Shown piece after piece: positions 43,140 to 51,598 of a stretch of 64,000 nt of DNA. A model generated the notes under the pieces. The model ran no database searches. It saw nothing but the letters and a program-made list of their open reading frames with translations, and was not told the origin of the DNA. The position numbers and the translations under genes were made by a program. The stretch comes from Candidatus Nitrosopumilus sp. (GTDB lineage Archaea > Thermoproteota > Nitrososphaeria > Nitrososphaerales > Nitrosopumilaceae). Every line of letters starts with the position of its first letter. The stretch's first letter is position 1. The DNA lies in assembly GCA_025699075.1 (NCBI GenBank), contig JAILWG010000001.1, forward strand, positions 62,001 through 126,000, read 5' to 3'.

Positions 43140-43147
43140 TTTATTAT
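43140..43147 (+). promoter_or_regulatory. TATA-like element for tRNA-Ser
   Basis: TTTATTAT is centred 25-26 bases before the first base of the tRNA, the standard archaeal TATA distance. Confidence 0.5.
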
Positions 43148-43168
43148 GGAGATAATCTCAGATTAAAT

Positions 43169-43250
43169 GCCGAGATAGCCAAGTAGTACGGCGGCCGTCT
43201 CGAAAACGGCTACGCGCAAGCGTGCGGGGGTTCGAATCCCTCTCTCGGCG
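43169..43250 (+). tRNA. tRNA-Ser(CGA)
   Basis: A 7-bp acceptor stem (GCCGAGA with TCTCGGC) encloses a complete type II cloverleaf. The anticodon stem GCCGT/ACGGC carries the loop CTCGAAA, so the anticodon is CGA (reads UCG). A long variable arm (ACGCGCAAGCGT) and the T arm GGGGGTTCGAATCCCTC mark it as tRNA-Ser. G is the discriminator base; the terminal CCA is not encoded. No intron is evident. Confidence 0.97.
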
Positions 43251-43296
43251 CCTCATTTTGAAAATGTTTAAACTAACTTGAATGCTGTAAATCTTT

Positions 43297-43482
43297 ATGA
43301 CTCTTGAAACAGAATTAAAAATTAAAGATTCAAACATTTCTACTATTGAATTGATTTCTCATTTTAGAGAAAAATGCAAAATTTGCGGACATCATAGAAT
43401 TATGCATAATGAATTAGGTGCATGTGAAGGTGTGATGAATAAACCATGTACTTCTGGCTGCGACAAGTTTGAAGCAGAATAA
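43297..43482 (+). CDS. 61-aa Cys-rich zinc-binding protein
   Basis: N-terminal helix (ETELKIKDSNISTIELISHF) followed by a compact cysteine cluster: CKICGHHRIMH, ACEGVMNKPCTSGCDKF. Five cysteines and three histidines could bind one or two zinc ions. ATG start. Function unknown; common type of small archaeal zinc protein. Confidence 0.65.
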   Translation: MTLETELKIKDSNISTIELISHFREKCKICGHHRIMHNELGACEGVMNKPCTSGCDKFEAE

Positions 43483-43542
43483 TGATCATTAAAATTCTGA
43501 GATTGGTTTAATTCTTTAATAGTATATTTTTGTACTCTCATT

Positions 43543-44190
43543 ATGAGCTCCAAAAAAACTGGCGAAAAAATCTACCCTCAAGGATATGAGCCAGAAATTG
43601 CTCCTGATGCTCCAGATGATGATGTAAGAAATAATTTGTTAGATTTTATCTTAAAATCTGGACCGTCTGAAGTTGTTGATACTGATTTGTTTGCTGTAAT
43701 GGCAAAGAGACGTTCAACAAGAAAATTTTCAGACAAGCCTGTTGAGACTACTAAAATCGACAAAATAATTGCAGCAGCTGATACTGCCCCTACAGCTGGA
43801 AACTTTCAGGGATTTGAAATATTTTACATCAAGAGTCCTGAAAAGAAAAAACTCCTAGTTGAGGCTTGCAACAATCAACCATATGTTGATGCCCCTGTGG
43901 TTTTGGTTTTTTGTAAAAATCCTTCCCGAGTCAAATTTGATTTTCCAGAATACGTTCTTAAAAAATTCGCTATTCAAGATGCAACTCTTGCTGCAGGTTA
44001 TTCACAATTGGCAGCTCAAGCATTAGGTTTAAGTTCAATTTGGATTGGGATGTTTGACGAACAAAAAGTAATGGATATAATAGAAACTGATCTAGTTCCC
44101 TCCTCTGTACTCTGCATTGGATATCCTGAACAAACAAAATTTCCTAAACCTCGAAGAAATCTCAAAGATCTGGTTCATGTCAAGTGGTAA
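43543..44190 (+). CDS. Nitroreductase-family flavoprotein
   Basis: 215 residues. The FMN-binding start RRSTRKFSDKPV is near 52-63, then AADTAPTAGNFQGFEIFYI, the central YSQLAAQALGLSSIWIGMFD and GYPEQTKFPKPRR at the C-terminus. The first 45 residues are an extra, polar segment (GEKIYPQGYEPEIAPD). FMN- and NAD(P)H-dependent reduction is expected; physiological substrate unknown. Confidence 0.9.
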   Translation: MSSKKTGEKIYPQGYEPEIAPDAPDDDVRNNLLDFILKSGPSEVVDTDLFAVMAKRRSTRKFSDKPVETTKIDKIIAAADTAPTAGNFQGFEIFYIKSPEKKKLLVEACNNQPYVDAPVVLVFCKNPSRVKFDFPEYVLKKFAIQDATLAAGYSQLAAQALGLSSIWIGMFDEQKVMDIIETDLVPSSVLCIGYPEQTKFPKPRRNLKDLVHVKW

Positions 44191-44243
44191 GATCTATAGT
44201 GGAATTCTCCATCTTTAAATAATGATTAATTATTGTAAGTTTT

Positions 44244-44477
44244 ATGACCGATGCATATGTAATGCTAAATTGTGAACTTGGTGCAGAAGCTGAAATCATC
44301 GAACAACTAAAAGAAATTGAACAAGTTGTAGATGTCTTTGAAACTATAGGTACTCATGACATGCTAGTAAAATTACAGGCAGAAAATTTTGAGAAAATTC
44401 GTGAAATTGTCTCTTGGAACATTCAAAAATTAAAAAATGTCCGTGCCACTGCCACCTTGATAAAAAAGGATAATTAA
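44244..44477 (+). CDS. Stand-alone Lrp/AsnC ligand-binding (RAM) domain
   Basis: 77 residues beginning AYVMLNCELGAEAEIIEQLK and ending NVRATATLIKKDN, the beta-alpha-beta-beta-alpha-beta RAM fold, without the usual N-terminal HTH. Such stand-alone RAM proteins oligomerise and bind amino acids or modulate full-length Lrp regulators. A small helical gene follows at 23 bases. Confidence 0.88.
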   Translation: MTDAYVMLNCELGAEAEIIEQLKEIEQVVDVFETIGTHDMLVKLQAENFEKIREIVSWNIQKLKNVRATATLIKKDN

Positions 44478-44499
44478 GATTAGTTGATACTCTATTCAA

Positions 44500-44676
44500 A
44501 TGACTGATGAGAAAAACGAGATTGATAAATTAATTGATAATATGATTGCTAGCGGTGATGAGTTAGTTGATAATCTCAAAACTGTTTTACCAAATTCATT
44601 ATCTGAATCAATGGTGATGTTTCATGAATCAAATGTTGCAAATCTTAAGAAAATTAAGGACTTTTTAAACAAATAA
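44500..44676 (+). CDS. 58-aa helical peptide
   Basis: Starts MTDEKNEIDKLIDNMIASGD, all-helical and acidic/hydrophobic with no cysteines; hydrophobic periodicity suggests a four-helix-type or coiled-coil oligomer. It follows the RAM-domain gene closely on the same strand, so co-expression is likely. Function unknown. Confidence 0.5.
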   Translation: MTDEKNEIDKLIDNMIASGDELVDNLKTVLPNSLSESMVMFHESNVANLKKIKDFLNK

Positions 44677-44741
44677 GGTCTATTAGGAATATACTATTAT
44701 TGCTACTATATCCTTTTTAATCATTATTTCAGATCTCTTTT

Positions 44742-45122
44742 GTGGGCAGATCTAGAACTATCTCTATAACTGTAAAAAAGAAAACAGGTGATGCATTTGA
44801 TGCCATTTTGAGGATGCCTCCAAAGATGATGCCTGATGCAAAAATTAATGAATCTGGATGGTGGTCATTTACTGGACCTCACGGAAAATCTATGCTGAAA
44901 TTTAATGAAAATAAATCTCTGGGAATTTTAGACCATCAATACGTTGATGAAGAATCTTCTTGGGATGTTCCAATGCGTGTAGTGTCTAATGGTGATGTGT
45001 CTGAAATTGTGATCACTTTAAACAAACCTGATGAGATAACTGATGAACAGTTTGATCAAAGAATGGCTGAGCTAGGGGATATGTTCAATTCGATGAAAAA
45101 TATTATCGAATCTGAAATCTGA
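44742..45122 (+). CDS. 126-aa SRPBCC/START-like hypothetical protein
   Basis: GTG start. The pattern ISITVKKKTGDAFDAILRMP, INESGWWSFTGPHGKSMLKF and an extended C-terminal helix (DEQFDQRMAELGDMFNSMKN) fits the helix-grip fold used to bind hydrophobic ligands. The assignment is structural intuition; no family is certain. Confidence 0.6.
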   Translation: MGRSRTISITVKKKTGDAFDAILRMPPKMMPDAKINESGWWSFTGPHGKSMLKFNENKSLGILDHQYVDEESSWDVPMRVVSNGDVSEIVITLNKPDEITDEQFDQRMAELGDMFNSMKNIIESEI

Positions 45123-45201
45123 CCTGTCTGTCTTGCGCCTAAAGAATACAATTCATTCTTCAAGCTTAAATGTAAATTTTGCAATATAATTCTGAGAAAA
45201 A

Positions 45202-45288
45202 ATGCCTTATGAAGAAGTGTATTATCAGAGATTGAAAGAAGATGATCCTGAAGATTATGAGAAACTAAAATCTAAAAAGCAGGCCTAG
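45202..45288 (+). CDS. 28-aa acidic/basic micro-peptide
   Basis: Frame MPYEEVYYQRLKEDDPEDYE plus a basic end KSKKQA. It has no homologue that I recognise; coding is supported only by its clean ATG, amphiphilic composition and position in an otherwise empty gap. It overlaps the convergent membrane-protein gene by four bases. Confidence 0.3.
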   Translation: MPYEEVYYQRLKEDDPEDYEKLKSKKQA

Positions 45289-45629
45289 TCTTTTTCCGAC
45301 TCTTCAGAATTTTCATTTTGATTGTTACCTGGCCCCACCATGTCTTCTGGTTTGACTCTACTATCCCAATCTCCTTTGACTCCTTTAATGAGAGAGATAA
45401 TTCCAGTTCCGATAAATCCTAAAACTAACATAAAGAATATTGTCTGATCAAATATCTTAAACGAACAATTAATTTCTACAGGGGGCATATTATCTGAATA
45501 TTCATAGCATGTTCCAAATTCATTTGATTCTAAAGTGGCTGCTTGAAAATTTTGTCCAAATCCTCCTAATATGATAAATCCTACAAAAACCAACACTATG
45601 CCAATTATGGTGAATCTCATATCACTCAT
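45285..45629 (-). CDS. 114-aa protein with two membrane spans
   Basis: Hydrophobic segments at about 5-25 (TIIGIVLVFVGFIILGGFG) and 68-87 (FFMLVLGFIGTGIISLI) flank a 40-residue outside loop with two cysteines (GTCYEYSDNMPPVEINCSF) that could form a disulfide. The C-terminal tail is acidic and cytoplasmic by the positive-inside rule. Function unknown. Confidence 0.65.
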   Translation of the reverse strand: MSDMRFTIIGIVLVFVGFIILGGFGQNFQAATLESNEFGTCYEYSDNMPPVEINCSFKIFDQTIFFMLVLGFIGTGIISLIKGVKGDWDSRVKPEDMVGPGNNQNENSEESEKD

Positions 45630-45682
45630 AATTTTTTTTCTAATTTATCGTATTTACAGTTTGACTTTATGTGTGTCTAGTG

Positions 45683-46141
45683 TTATTTTTCAAGAGATGC
45701 TTTGAGATTCTCCAAAGATGTCTCGTAAAATGCTCCTAAGAATACCATGAAATCTAAAAATTGTTTTTCAGACATTTTTTTGCTATTGAGATATGATTGC
45801 CAAGTTAATTCAACCAGATTCTTTGATTTAGCCTTAATCGAAATGGTTGCAACATATGCTCTTAGTGGCAATCCTTCTGTTGCAATATATGTAAAATATT
45901 CTCCTTTTTTCCATGCAACTACATGCTCTTCAATTTGATTTCCATCTGCAAATGTGATTAATCTGACTGCTCCTACATCTTTTTTCTTTTTTGAAAGATA
46001 TACTGTCTTTTTAACATCAACTACCCATGTAGGCAATCCTGCAATATTGCTAATTTTTCTCCAGACTTTATCTTTAGATACTCTGATTTTGATTGTTTTT
46101 TTTACTGTACCTGTATGGAATGTTTTCTTTATTTTCTTCAT
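45683..46141 (-). CDS. SRPBCC (polyketide cyclase-like) protein
   Basis: 152 residues from the ATG at 46141; an in-frame ATG at 46204 would add 21 residues of poor fit. Start KTIKIRVSKDKVWRKISNIA, then WVVDVKKTVYLSKKKKDVGA, TFADGNQIEEHVVAWKKGEY and a long C-terminal helix are the helix-grip SRPBCC pattern. Strongly basic. Likely binds a hydrophobic ligand; unknown partner. Divergent from the coiled-coil gene at 46221. Confidence 0.78.
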   Translation of the reverse strand: MKKIKKTFHTGTVKKTIKIRVSKDKVWRKISNIAGLPTWVVDVKKTVYLSKKKKDVGAVRLITFADGNQIEEHVVAWKKGEYFTYIATEGLPLRAYVATISIKAKSKNLVELTWQSYLNSKKMSEKQFLDFMVFLGAFYETSLENLKASLEK

Positions 46142-46220
46142 CCTTACGTCCACTATATTTTGATGAGTTTTAAATTTTAGTTTATAATCATTTTTAATCC
46201 CCAAATGATAATGGTATCAA

Positions 46221-47501
46221 ATGGTCTTTGGATGGGGTAAAAAGAAACAAGAGGAGTCTTCTCTTGAAGAAATTCCTCAAAACAAGGAAATTTCTTTAGA
46301 AGATATCCCAAAAATCATATCTGATCTTAGTAAATTGAGAAAAACTCAAACCTTGAATAACATTAATAATTTGAGAAACGATACTGAGCCTCTAATTCAT
46401 GATTTGATGAAAATCGGCAATAAATTAGAAAAAGATAATCTGAATATTGATGATATTGATAAACATCTTGCAATCATTGTCGTAAGAGGTAAGAAACAAG
46501 TTATTGATATGATCAAAAAAGATGTTGTTTCATTACCAAAAATTTCTTCTTTTGATGATGCTGAAAAATTAAATTCTACACTGAATCTTATTCTCAAAAA
46601 AGTCGGTGATGTTTTGGGACGCCAAACTCGAGTAATTCATATTTTTGCTAAAAAATATGCTGCACAATTAAAAGAAAATCTTGAAGTAATGAATGCCAAT
46701 CATTCTGAAATTCAAAAATTATTGAAAAATTATAATTCTACAAAATCTCTTTCTGAAGAGATGCTTGATGTTATTGAACAAATAAAGAATTTAACTGAAT
46801 TACGTGAAGAAAAATCCCAAAAAATTTCAGAAATAACTGGGAATGTCTCTGTCATAAATAAAAAAATCTCTTCCATTCAAAACAGGATTGATGAAATAAA
46901 ATCATCTGATGATTACAAAAAATATCTGAGCCTGAAAAATTCTTTGGATGAATTTGTTAATCAAAAATCAAAAATCAAAGATCAAATTAATACTCAATTT
47001 ACAAAAATTTCTCGCCCTCTGAGTAGATATGAATATGCATCATCACTAGATAAGGACCAGAAAAATATTTTGTCAAAATTAGTTTCTGAACCATTTGATG
47101 TATTGAACTCTAAGAATAAAGATTCTGTGATAGTTATACTAGAAAATGTTCGTAAAGGAATTTTGTCTGGCTCTATCTCTGTAAAAGATATAGATAAAAC
47201 CTCTTCTCAGATCACTGAAACAGAAGAATCTTTGGATGAATTTGTAACGCAGGTTTCAGATTATCATGAAAAATACAGCCAAATGCAAAATGAACTTAAT
47301 TCACTAGTATCTAAAGAATTAGTTTCTTTGGAAAACGATCTTGTTAAAAATACCTCCTTGATGGAAGAGTCAGTCCTGAAATCTGAAACTTTTCAAAGTG
47401 AGATTAATGAAATAGATTCAAAAATACCTGAATTGATATCTGAAATTGAACAAAAATTAAAACAATTTTCTAATACTCGATACACTATTTTGACATCTTA
47501 A
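46221..47501 (+). CDS. 426-aa long coiled-coil protein
   Basis: Starts VFGWGKKKQEESSLEEIPQN, then is helical almost throughout with three long coiled-coil stretches (about 130-260 and 300-420 the clearest). A middle segment (SRPLSRYEYASSLDKDQKNI) is globular. No ATPase or membrane segment. Its basic/aromatic start could contact membrane. The JAMM gene follows 31 bases later in the same direction. Thaumarchaeal hypothetical of structural type. Confidence 0.72.
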   Translation: MVFGWGKKKQEESSLEEIPQNKEISLEDIPKIISDLSKLRKTQTLNNINNLRNDTEPLIHDLMKIGNKLEKDNLNIDDIDKHLAIIVVRGKKQVIDMIKKDVVSLPKISSFDDAEKLNSTLNLILKKVGDVLGRQTRVIHIFAKKYAAQLKENLEVMNANHSEIQKLLKNYNSTKSLSEEMLDVIEQIKNLTELREEKSQKISEITGNVSVINKKISSIQNRIDEIKSSDDYKKYLSLKNSLDEFVNQKSKIKDQINTQFTKISRPLSRYEYASSLDKDQKNILSKLVSEPFDVLNSKNKDSVIVILENVRKGILSGSISVKDIDKTSSQITETEESLDEFVTQVSDYHEKYSQMQNELNSLVSKELVSLENDLVKNTSLMEESVLKSETFQSEINEIDSKIPELISEIEQKLKQFSNTRYTILTS

Positions 47502-47532
47502 AATTAAATTAGTTCTAAACTGGAGATTATCT

Positions 47533-47931
47533 GTGTTATTTAAAAAGAAAAAGTTTGAACGTAAAGTTTTCTTGAAAAAAGACGTCATGGACAGTATATT
47601 GTCATTTTGCCAAATGAAACATCCTAATGAAGGAATTTTAATCTTAAAGGGAAAATCCAAAAATGGTGAAATCACAATAGATGGACTAGTGATTCCACCT
47701 TTTAGTGAAACTGGTCCTACTTTTGCAGGATTCCCACATTCATTCTTGCCTTTTGATATGAGCTATGTTGGAATTGTACATTCTCATCCAAGTGGTTCAG
47801 CAGAACCATCTGTAACTGATTTACATAATTTCTTTGGTCTAGTTTCAATGATTGTGAAATCTCCCTATGATGATGATTCTATTTTTGCATGGGATAGTAA
47901 TGGAAATTCTATCCCCCTTCTGATCAAATAA
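47533..47931 (+). CDS. JAMM/MPN+ metalloprotease-like protein
   Basis: 132 residues. The complete zinc signature is present: Glu in HPNEGILILKG, and VHSHPSGSAEPSVTD gives H-x-H-x7-S-x2-D. This is a catalytically intact isopeptidase type (like archaeal JAMM proteases that release SAMP/ubiquitin-like proteins). GTG start. Substrate unknown. It follows a coiled-coil gene and could act on a ubiquitin-like modifier in it; no modifier gene lies next to it. Confidence 0.87.
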   Translation: MLFKKKKFERKVFLKKDVMDSILSFCQMKHPNEGILILKGKSKNGEITIDGLVIPPFSETGPTFAGFPHSFLPFDMSYVGIVHSHPSGSAEPSVTDLHNFFGLVSMIVKSPYDDDSIFAWDSNGNSIPLLIK

Positions 47932-47982
47932 TTAATCCAACATTTCTGCTGGTAATCTTATGAAACCTGAAGAAACTTTATA

Positions 47983-47996
47983 ACCGTTTTAACGGT
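47983..47996 (+). promoter_or_regulatory. Inverted repeat next to a TATA-like element
   Basis: ACCGTT-TT-AACGGT, a perfect 6-bp inverted repeat with a two-base spacer, lies directly after TTTATA (47977-47982) and about 13 bases before the TTG start at 48009. A protein bound here would block the start site, so it is a candidate operator. Confidence 0.4.
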
Positions 47997-48008
47997 ACTT
48001 TAATTGAA

Positions 48009-48350
48009 TTGAATCCACAGCTTAAACGATATTATGTTTTTCTTGGCGCATCTTTGATATTCAGTATTGGATTACAAATTGGGCTTGGCATGCTTGGTGT
48101 TCCATGGTATTTTAGTATCGGATTAGTTATGGCAATTTTCATTTTACTACCCATGATTATGCGTAGACGACAAATGAGTCGTATGGGAAGTTATGGTGGC
48201 GACTCTGGATCTGGCGGAGGTGGATTCTTTGGAATGGGTTCACAAGGAAATTCAGGTGGAGTAAGATACGTTTGTCTTGTTTGTAATAACAAACACAAGG
48301 GTGGTTCTTGTCCTCGCTGTGGTTCTAAAATGCAAAGAGCTGATTTTTAA
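48009..48350 (+). CDS. 113-aa membrane protein with C-terminal zinc ribbon
   Basis: TTG start. Two hydrophobic segments (about 9-26 and 35-51) form a hairpin, followed by a Gly/Ser/Met-rich linker (residues 60-90) and a cytoplasmic zinc ribbon (VCLVCNNKHKGGSCPRCGSK). Similar small membrane zinc ribbons occur widely in archaea without assigned roles. The 103-aa gene follows ten bases later. Confidence 0.7.
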   Translation: MNPQLKRYYVFLGASLIFSIGLQIGLGMLGVPWYFSIGLVMAIFILLPMIMRRRQMSRMGSYGGDSGSGGGGFFGMGSQGNSGGVRYVCLVCNNKHKGGSCPRCGSKMQRADF

Positions 48351-48360
48351 CTGATAAAAA

Positions 48361-48672
48361 ATGTCTTTAGATGAAATTCGTAAAAAGGTAATCTTTCACA
48401 ATTCTGTTGATGTGTGGATTGCAGCATGCTCCGAAAAAAATGTTGATTGGACTAATCCTGAAGACTACAAAAAATTTATTGCACATCTACTCAAAAACAA
48501 TCTTAATCTCAAGGCGTTTAATCTGTGTGCACATGAAGCAGGTGCTACTGAGGATCAGAAAGTAAAGTTTACTGAAATTTTGTCTGAGACCAAAGATGAT
48601 CCTAATTCTTTAACATATACAATCAAACTAAATGATACTGCATTAGATATTATTCGCAGTTACTCTATATGA
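48361..48672 (+). CDS. 103-aa hypothetical protein
   Basis: Helical N-terminal half (LDEIRKKVIFHNSVDVWIAA, DYKKFIAHLLKNN) with two cysteines, then an alpha/beta end (LTYTIKLNDTALDIIRSY). Conserved-looking but not recognised. Convergent with the oligopeptide permease gene, whose stop is adjacent. Confidence 0.65.
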   Translation: MSLDEIRKKVIFHNSVDVWIAACSEKNVDWTNPEDYKKFIAHLLKNNLNLKAFNLCAHEAGATEDQKVKFTEILSETKDDPNSLTYTIKLNDTALDIIRSYSI

Positions 48673-50040
48673 TTATCTTTTCAGCTTTGGATTAACTATT
48701 GCATCAAGAGCGTTACCGATAAAGACAAAGGCCAATCCTGTAATTGCAATCATTACGCCTGGTGGCATTATCCACCACCACATTCCTCTGGCAGCTGCTC
48801 CGAATGTATTTGCATCATGTAGTATTTGTCCCCATGTTGGAAATGATGGATCTCCCAGTCCTAGAAAACTAAGACCTGCTTCAGTAGTAATTGCTGCTGG
48901 AACTGAAATTGCAATACTTGCAAATGCATATGGTAATAATTGAGGCACAATGTGTTTGAGAATTATTTTGGAATCTTTCTGACCCATCATATTTGCTGCA
49001 TCTACATATCCTCTAGTTTTGATCTGAAGTGACATACTTCTTGACACTTTTGCTATCCCTACCCATCCAAAAATCATCAAAAAACCTACCATTACAAAGA
49101 TGCTATTGCTGATTGTAACTGATAATATGATGAGAAATGGGAGTGCTGGCAATGCATAGATGACATCGTTTAACCGCATCATTACTTCATCTGTTTTTTT
49201 GCCTTTGTATCCTGCATAAACTCCATAAAGTAATCCCATGATGACTGATGCAATAGACACCACTAATCCTATGAATAACGCTAGTGGTGTTCCCCACAAC
49301 AAACCTATTGCCAAATCTCTCCTTAATTCATCAGTCCCCATCATTCCGAACGCTTTACCTCCAATGATTAATCTTGACTCTTGAATCTGACTTTCTGAGT
49401 TTATTCCATACAAATCAATTGAGAAAATATAATCTCCTTTCAATGGCTTGTTTAATTGACTTTTTGAAAAAACTATGTCTTCAGCAGACAATCTTTCAAA
49501 CAGAAATTCAAATTTTTCAGATTGTAATGAAAGGTTCTTCTTTATGGATTCGTCAGTGGAAAAAATTCTTTCACTATGAATTGTTTTTACATTTGAATAT
49601 GGCAAAGATGTTGATAACAAATCTAATTTAATTCCGTCTGGTCTGATTATTGATAATTGTAGTAAGGGTGATCCTGAGTATTCTGATGAAAATTCATAGA
49701 TGAAATCATTTGGGAATTCATCATAATCAAAATTTACTCCAAATTGGTGGGATGTAAGTGTGATTTCTCCATTTGAGATATTTTGTATCATTGGTTTCTC
49801 TAAAATTTTGTGTTCTGGAATTTTTTCAATCATGAATATATTCACCCATACTGGAATTGCTACTTTTGGATTAGAAATCCAGCTTCCTGGATTGTTCCAT
49901 TCTTGAAATGTTTCAATGGGTATGGCTACTATGGCAATTATTGAAGTTACGATTAGAATTACAAGAATTACAATTCCTGCAATTCCCATTTTGCTTTTGA
50001 AAAATTCTTGCTTTATCTCTTGAGGGGTAATGCTGCTCAT
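48673..50040 (-). CDS. ABC transporter permease, OppC/DppC type, with large extracytoplasmic insert
   Basis: 455 residues, against about 290 for usual OppC proteins. One N-terminal span (GIAGIVILVILIVTSIIAIV) is followed by a soluble loop of about 190 residues outside, then the conserved permease core with five more spans, including the EAA-type loop YVDAANMMGQKDSKIILKHI and GLSFLGLGDPSFPTWG. Translation is coupled to the OppB-like gene upstream by a four-base overlap. ATPase and binding-protein genes are not adjacent. Confidence 0.88.
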   Translation of the reverse strand: MSSITPQEIKQEFFKSKMGIAGIVILVILIVTSIIAIVAIPIETFQEWNNPGSWISNPKVAIPVWVNIFMIEKIPEHKILEKPMIQNISNGEITLTSHQFGVNFDYDEFPNDFIYEFSSEYSGSPLLQLSIIRPDGIKLDLLSTSLPYSNVKTIHSERIFSTDESIKKNLSLQSEKFEFLFERLSAEDIVFSKSQLNKPLKGDYIFSIDLYGINSESQIQESRLIIGGKAFGMMGTDELRRDLAIGLLWGTPLALFIGLVVSIASVIMGLLYGVYAGYKGKKTDEVMMRLNDVIYALPALPFLIILSVTISNSIFVMVGFLMIFGWVGIAKVSRSMSLQIKTRGYVDAANMMGQKDSKIILKHIVPQLLPYAFASIAISVPAAITTEAGLSFLGLGDPSFPTWGQILHDANTFGAAARGMWWWIMPPGVMIAITGLAFVFIGNALDAIVNPKLKR

Positions 50041-51101
50041 TGCCCTGTCCTCACTCTTGGGTCAAAGTATCCGTATAACAAATCAGCAATGAAAATGCTC
50101 ACAAGGAAAAATACTGTGAGAAGATATGTTGCACCAATAATTACTGGAAGATCCATTACGGTGATAGCTTCAAAATACAATCTTCCCATTCCTGGCCAAT
50201 CAAACACAGCTTCTGTAATTATTGCACCACCTAAAGAACCGGATAAACTAAGTGCTAAAATTGTCACAATTGGTGGTGCTGCATTTTTTAATGCATGAGT
50301 ATAGATAATTCTTTTTTGTTTGACTCCTATTGTTTTTTTTGCTATGATGAAGTCTTCTTGCATTATTCCAACCATGAAGTTTCTTACAAGATATGCCCAA
50401 GATCCAAATCCAATCATTACAATTGTAATTAACGGTAATGCCATGTGGTACAACAATGATCCTATGTATGCCGGATCTGATGATGGAATGTCTGGAGTTG
50501 CTCTTGCAGGAAATATCTGATATGTAAATGCAAATAAGAATATCATCAACATTCCTATCCACCATACAGGAAAACTCGAACTAATAATTGCAAAACTTGA
50601 TGTAATTCTATCAATTCCTGAACCTACCTTGCTGCTGGAGAATGCCCCGAGAAAAATTCCTATAATTGATATGATGATTGTAGCAGTAGTAAACAACAAA
50701 ACAGTTCTTGGTAGTTTTTCAAAAAGTATGTCCTTCACATCTGAAGATCCTTCATCACTAGTAAGAAATGTGGCGTATCCGAAATCCAATATCATAATTT
50801 TGTACATGGTCACTCCAATTCTTTGTGGGGAATACCATGGTTCATCCAAACCTAAAACCTGTATTCTTTGATCAATTTGACTTTGAATGAATCCTTCAAA
50901 ATCTTCCACTGATGAGAAGCTTTGTGCAATTGCCGGGTTTTCTGTAATTTCTGATCTTACTTGAAATACAATTCCTTGTTTTAGAATTGTATCCATGTTG
51001 GAGCCTACTAATGATATTGTGATTAGCAAGGTTATCATTAAAACTCCGAACATTGTCGCCACTCGTGTGGCAACATACTTTCTCATGCTCAATAATCTCA
51101 A
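50037..51101 (-). CDS. ABC transporter permease, OppB/DppB type
   Basis: 354 residues with six spans. Typical stretches are the N-terminal span ATRVATMFGVLMITLLITIS, the cytoplasmic EAA loop with DFIIAKKTIGVKQKRIIYTH, and GGAIITEAVFDWPGMGRLYF near the C-terminus. Partner of the OppC-type permease; together they would form a peptide or nickel-type importer. First gene of the pair. Confidence 0.9.
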   Translation of the reverse strand: MRLLSMRKYVATRVATMFGVLMITLLITISLVGSNMDTILKQGIVFQVRSEITENPAIAQSFSSVEDFEGFIQSQIDQRIQVLGLDEPWYSPQRIGVTMYKIMILDFGYATFLTSDEGSSDVKDILFEKLPRTVLLFTTATIIISIIGIFLGAFSSSKVGSGIDRITSSFAIISSSFPVWWIGMLMIFLFAFTYQIFPARATPDIPSSDPAYIGSLLYHMALPLITIVMIGFGSWAYLVRNFMVGIMQEDFIIAKKTIGVKQKRIIYTHALKNAAPPIVTILALSLSGSLGGAIITEAVFDWPGMGRLYFEAITVMDLPVIIGATYLLTVFFLVSIFIADLLYGYFDPRVRTGQ

Positions 51102-51181
51102 GGAAGCGAATCAGTTTATAACAATACGTGTTTTTTCCCACAGTTTATTACTGCATGAAAATATCTAGATTTTAGAAAGAC

Positions 51182-51523
51182 ATGTCCTTTGATAGAGAAA
51201 GAGAAATGCACACCGCAAAATGTGGTGACTGTGGAAATGAATGTCAAGTACCATTCCAGCCAAAAGAAGACAGACCTGTTTATTGCAGAGAATGCTTCCA
51301 AAATCATAGACCTGCACCAAGACAAGGTGGCGGTAGATTTGGTGGAAGATCTGGTGGCTATGGTGGCGACAGAGGCTCTAGATTTGGTAGAAGAGACGAC
51401 AGACCACGTGAAATGCATGACGCAAAATGTGGTGACTGTGGAAATGATTGCCAAGTACCATTCCAGCCAAAAGAAGACAGACCTGTTTATTGCAGAGACT
51501 GCTTCCAAAACCACAAAAATTAG
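51182..51523 (+). CDS. Duplicated zinc-ribbon protein with RGG-rich linker
   Basis: 113 residues made of two nearly identical modules. Each module reads AKCGDCGNxCQVPFQPKEDR and then PVYCRxCFQNH (two CxxC pairs plus one extra Cys). They are joined by a Gly/Arg linker (GGRFGGRSGGYGGDRGSRFG) of RGG-box type. Zinc ribbons with RGG linkers bind single-stranded nucleic acid. Stand-alone gene. The two modules are also nearly identical at DNA level. Confidence 0.8.
   Translation: MSFDREREMHTAKCGDCGNECQVPFQPKEDRPVYCRECFQNHRPAPRQGGGRFGGRSGGYGGDRGSRFGRRDDRPREMHDAKCGDCGNDCQVPFQPKEDRPVYCRDCFQNHKN
51206..51516 (+). repeat. Direct DNA duplication, two 104-base copies
   Basis: Copies at 51206-51309 and 51413-51516 match over about 104 bases with only around ten differences, including most third codon positions. 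They encode the two zinc-ribbon modules, and the spacing is 207 bases. This indicates a recent internal duplication or gene conversion. Confidence 0.85.
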
Positions 51524-51598
51524 AACAACCGTTTTGAGTAATTTTCAAAACTCTTTTATTTTATAAAACAAAGATTTAGAATCTCTCATCGTTGCCAA

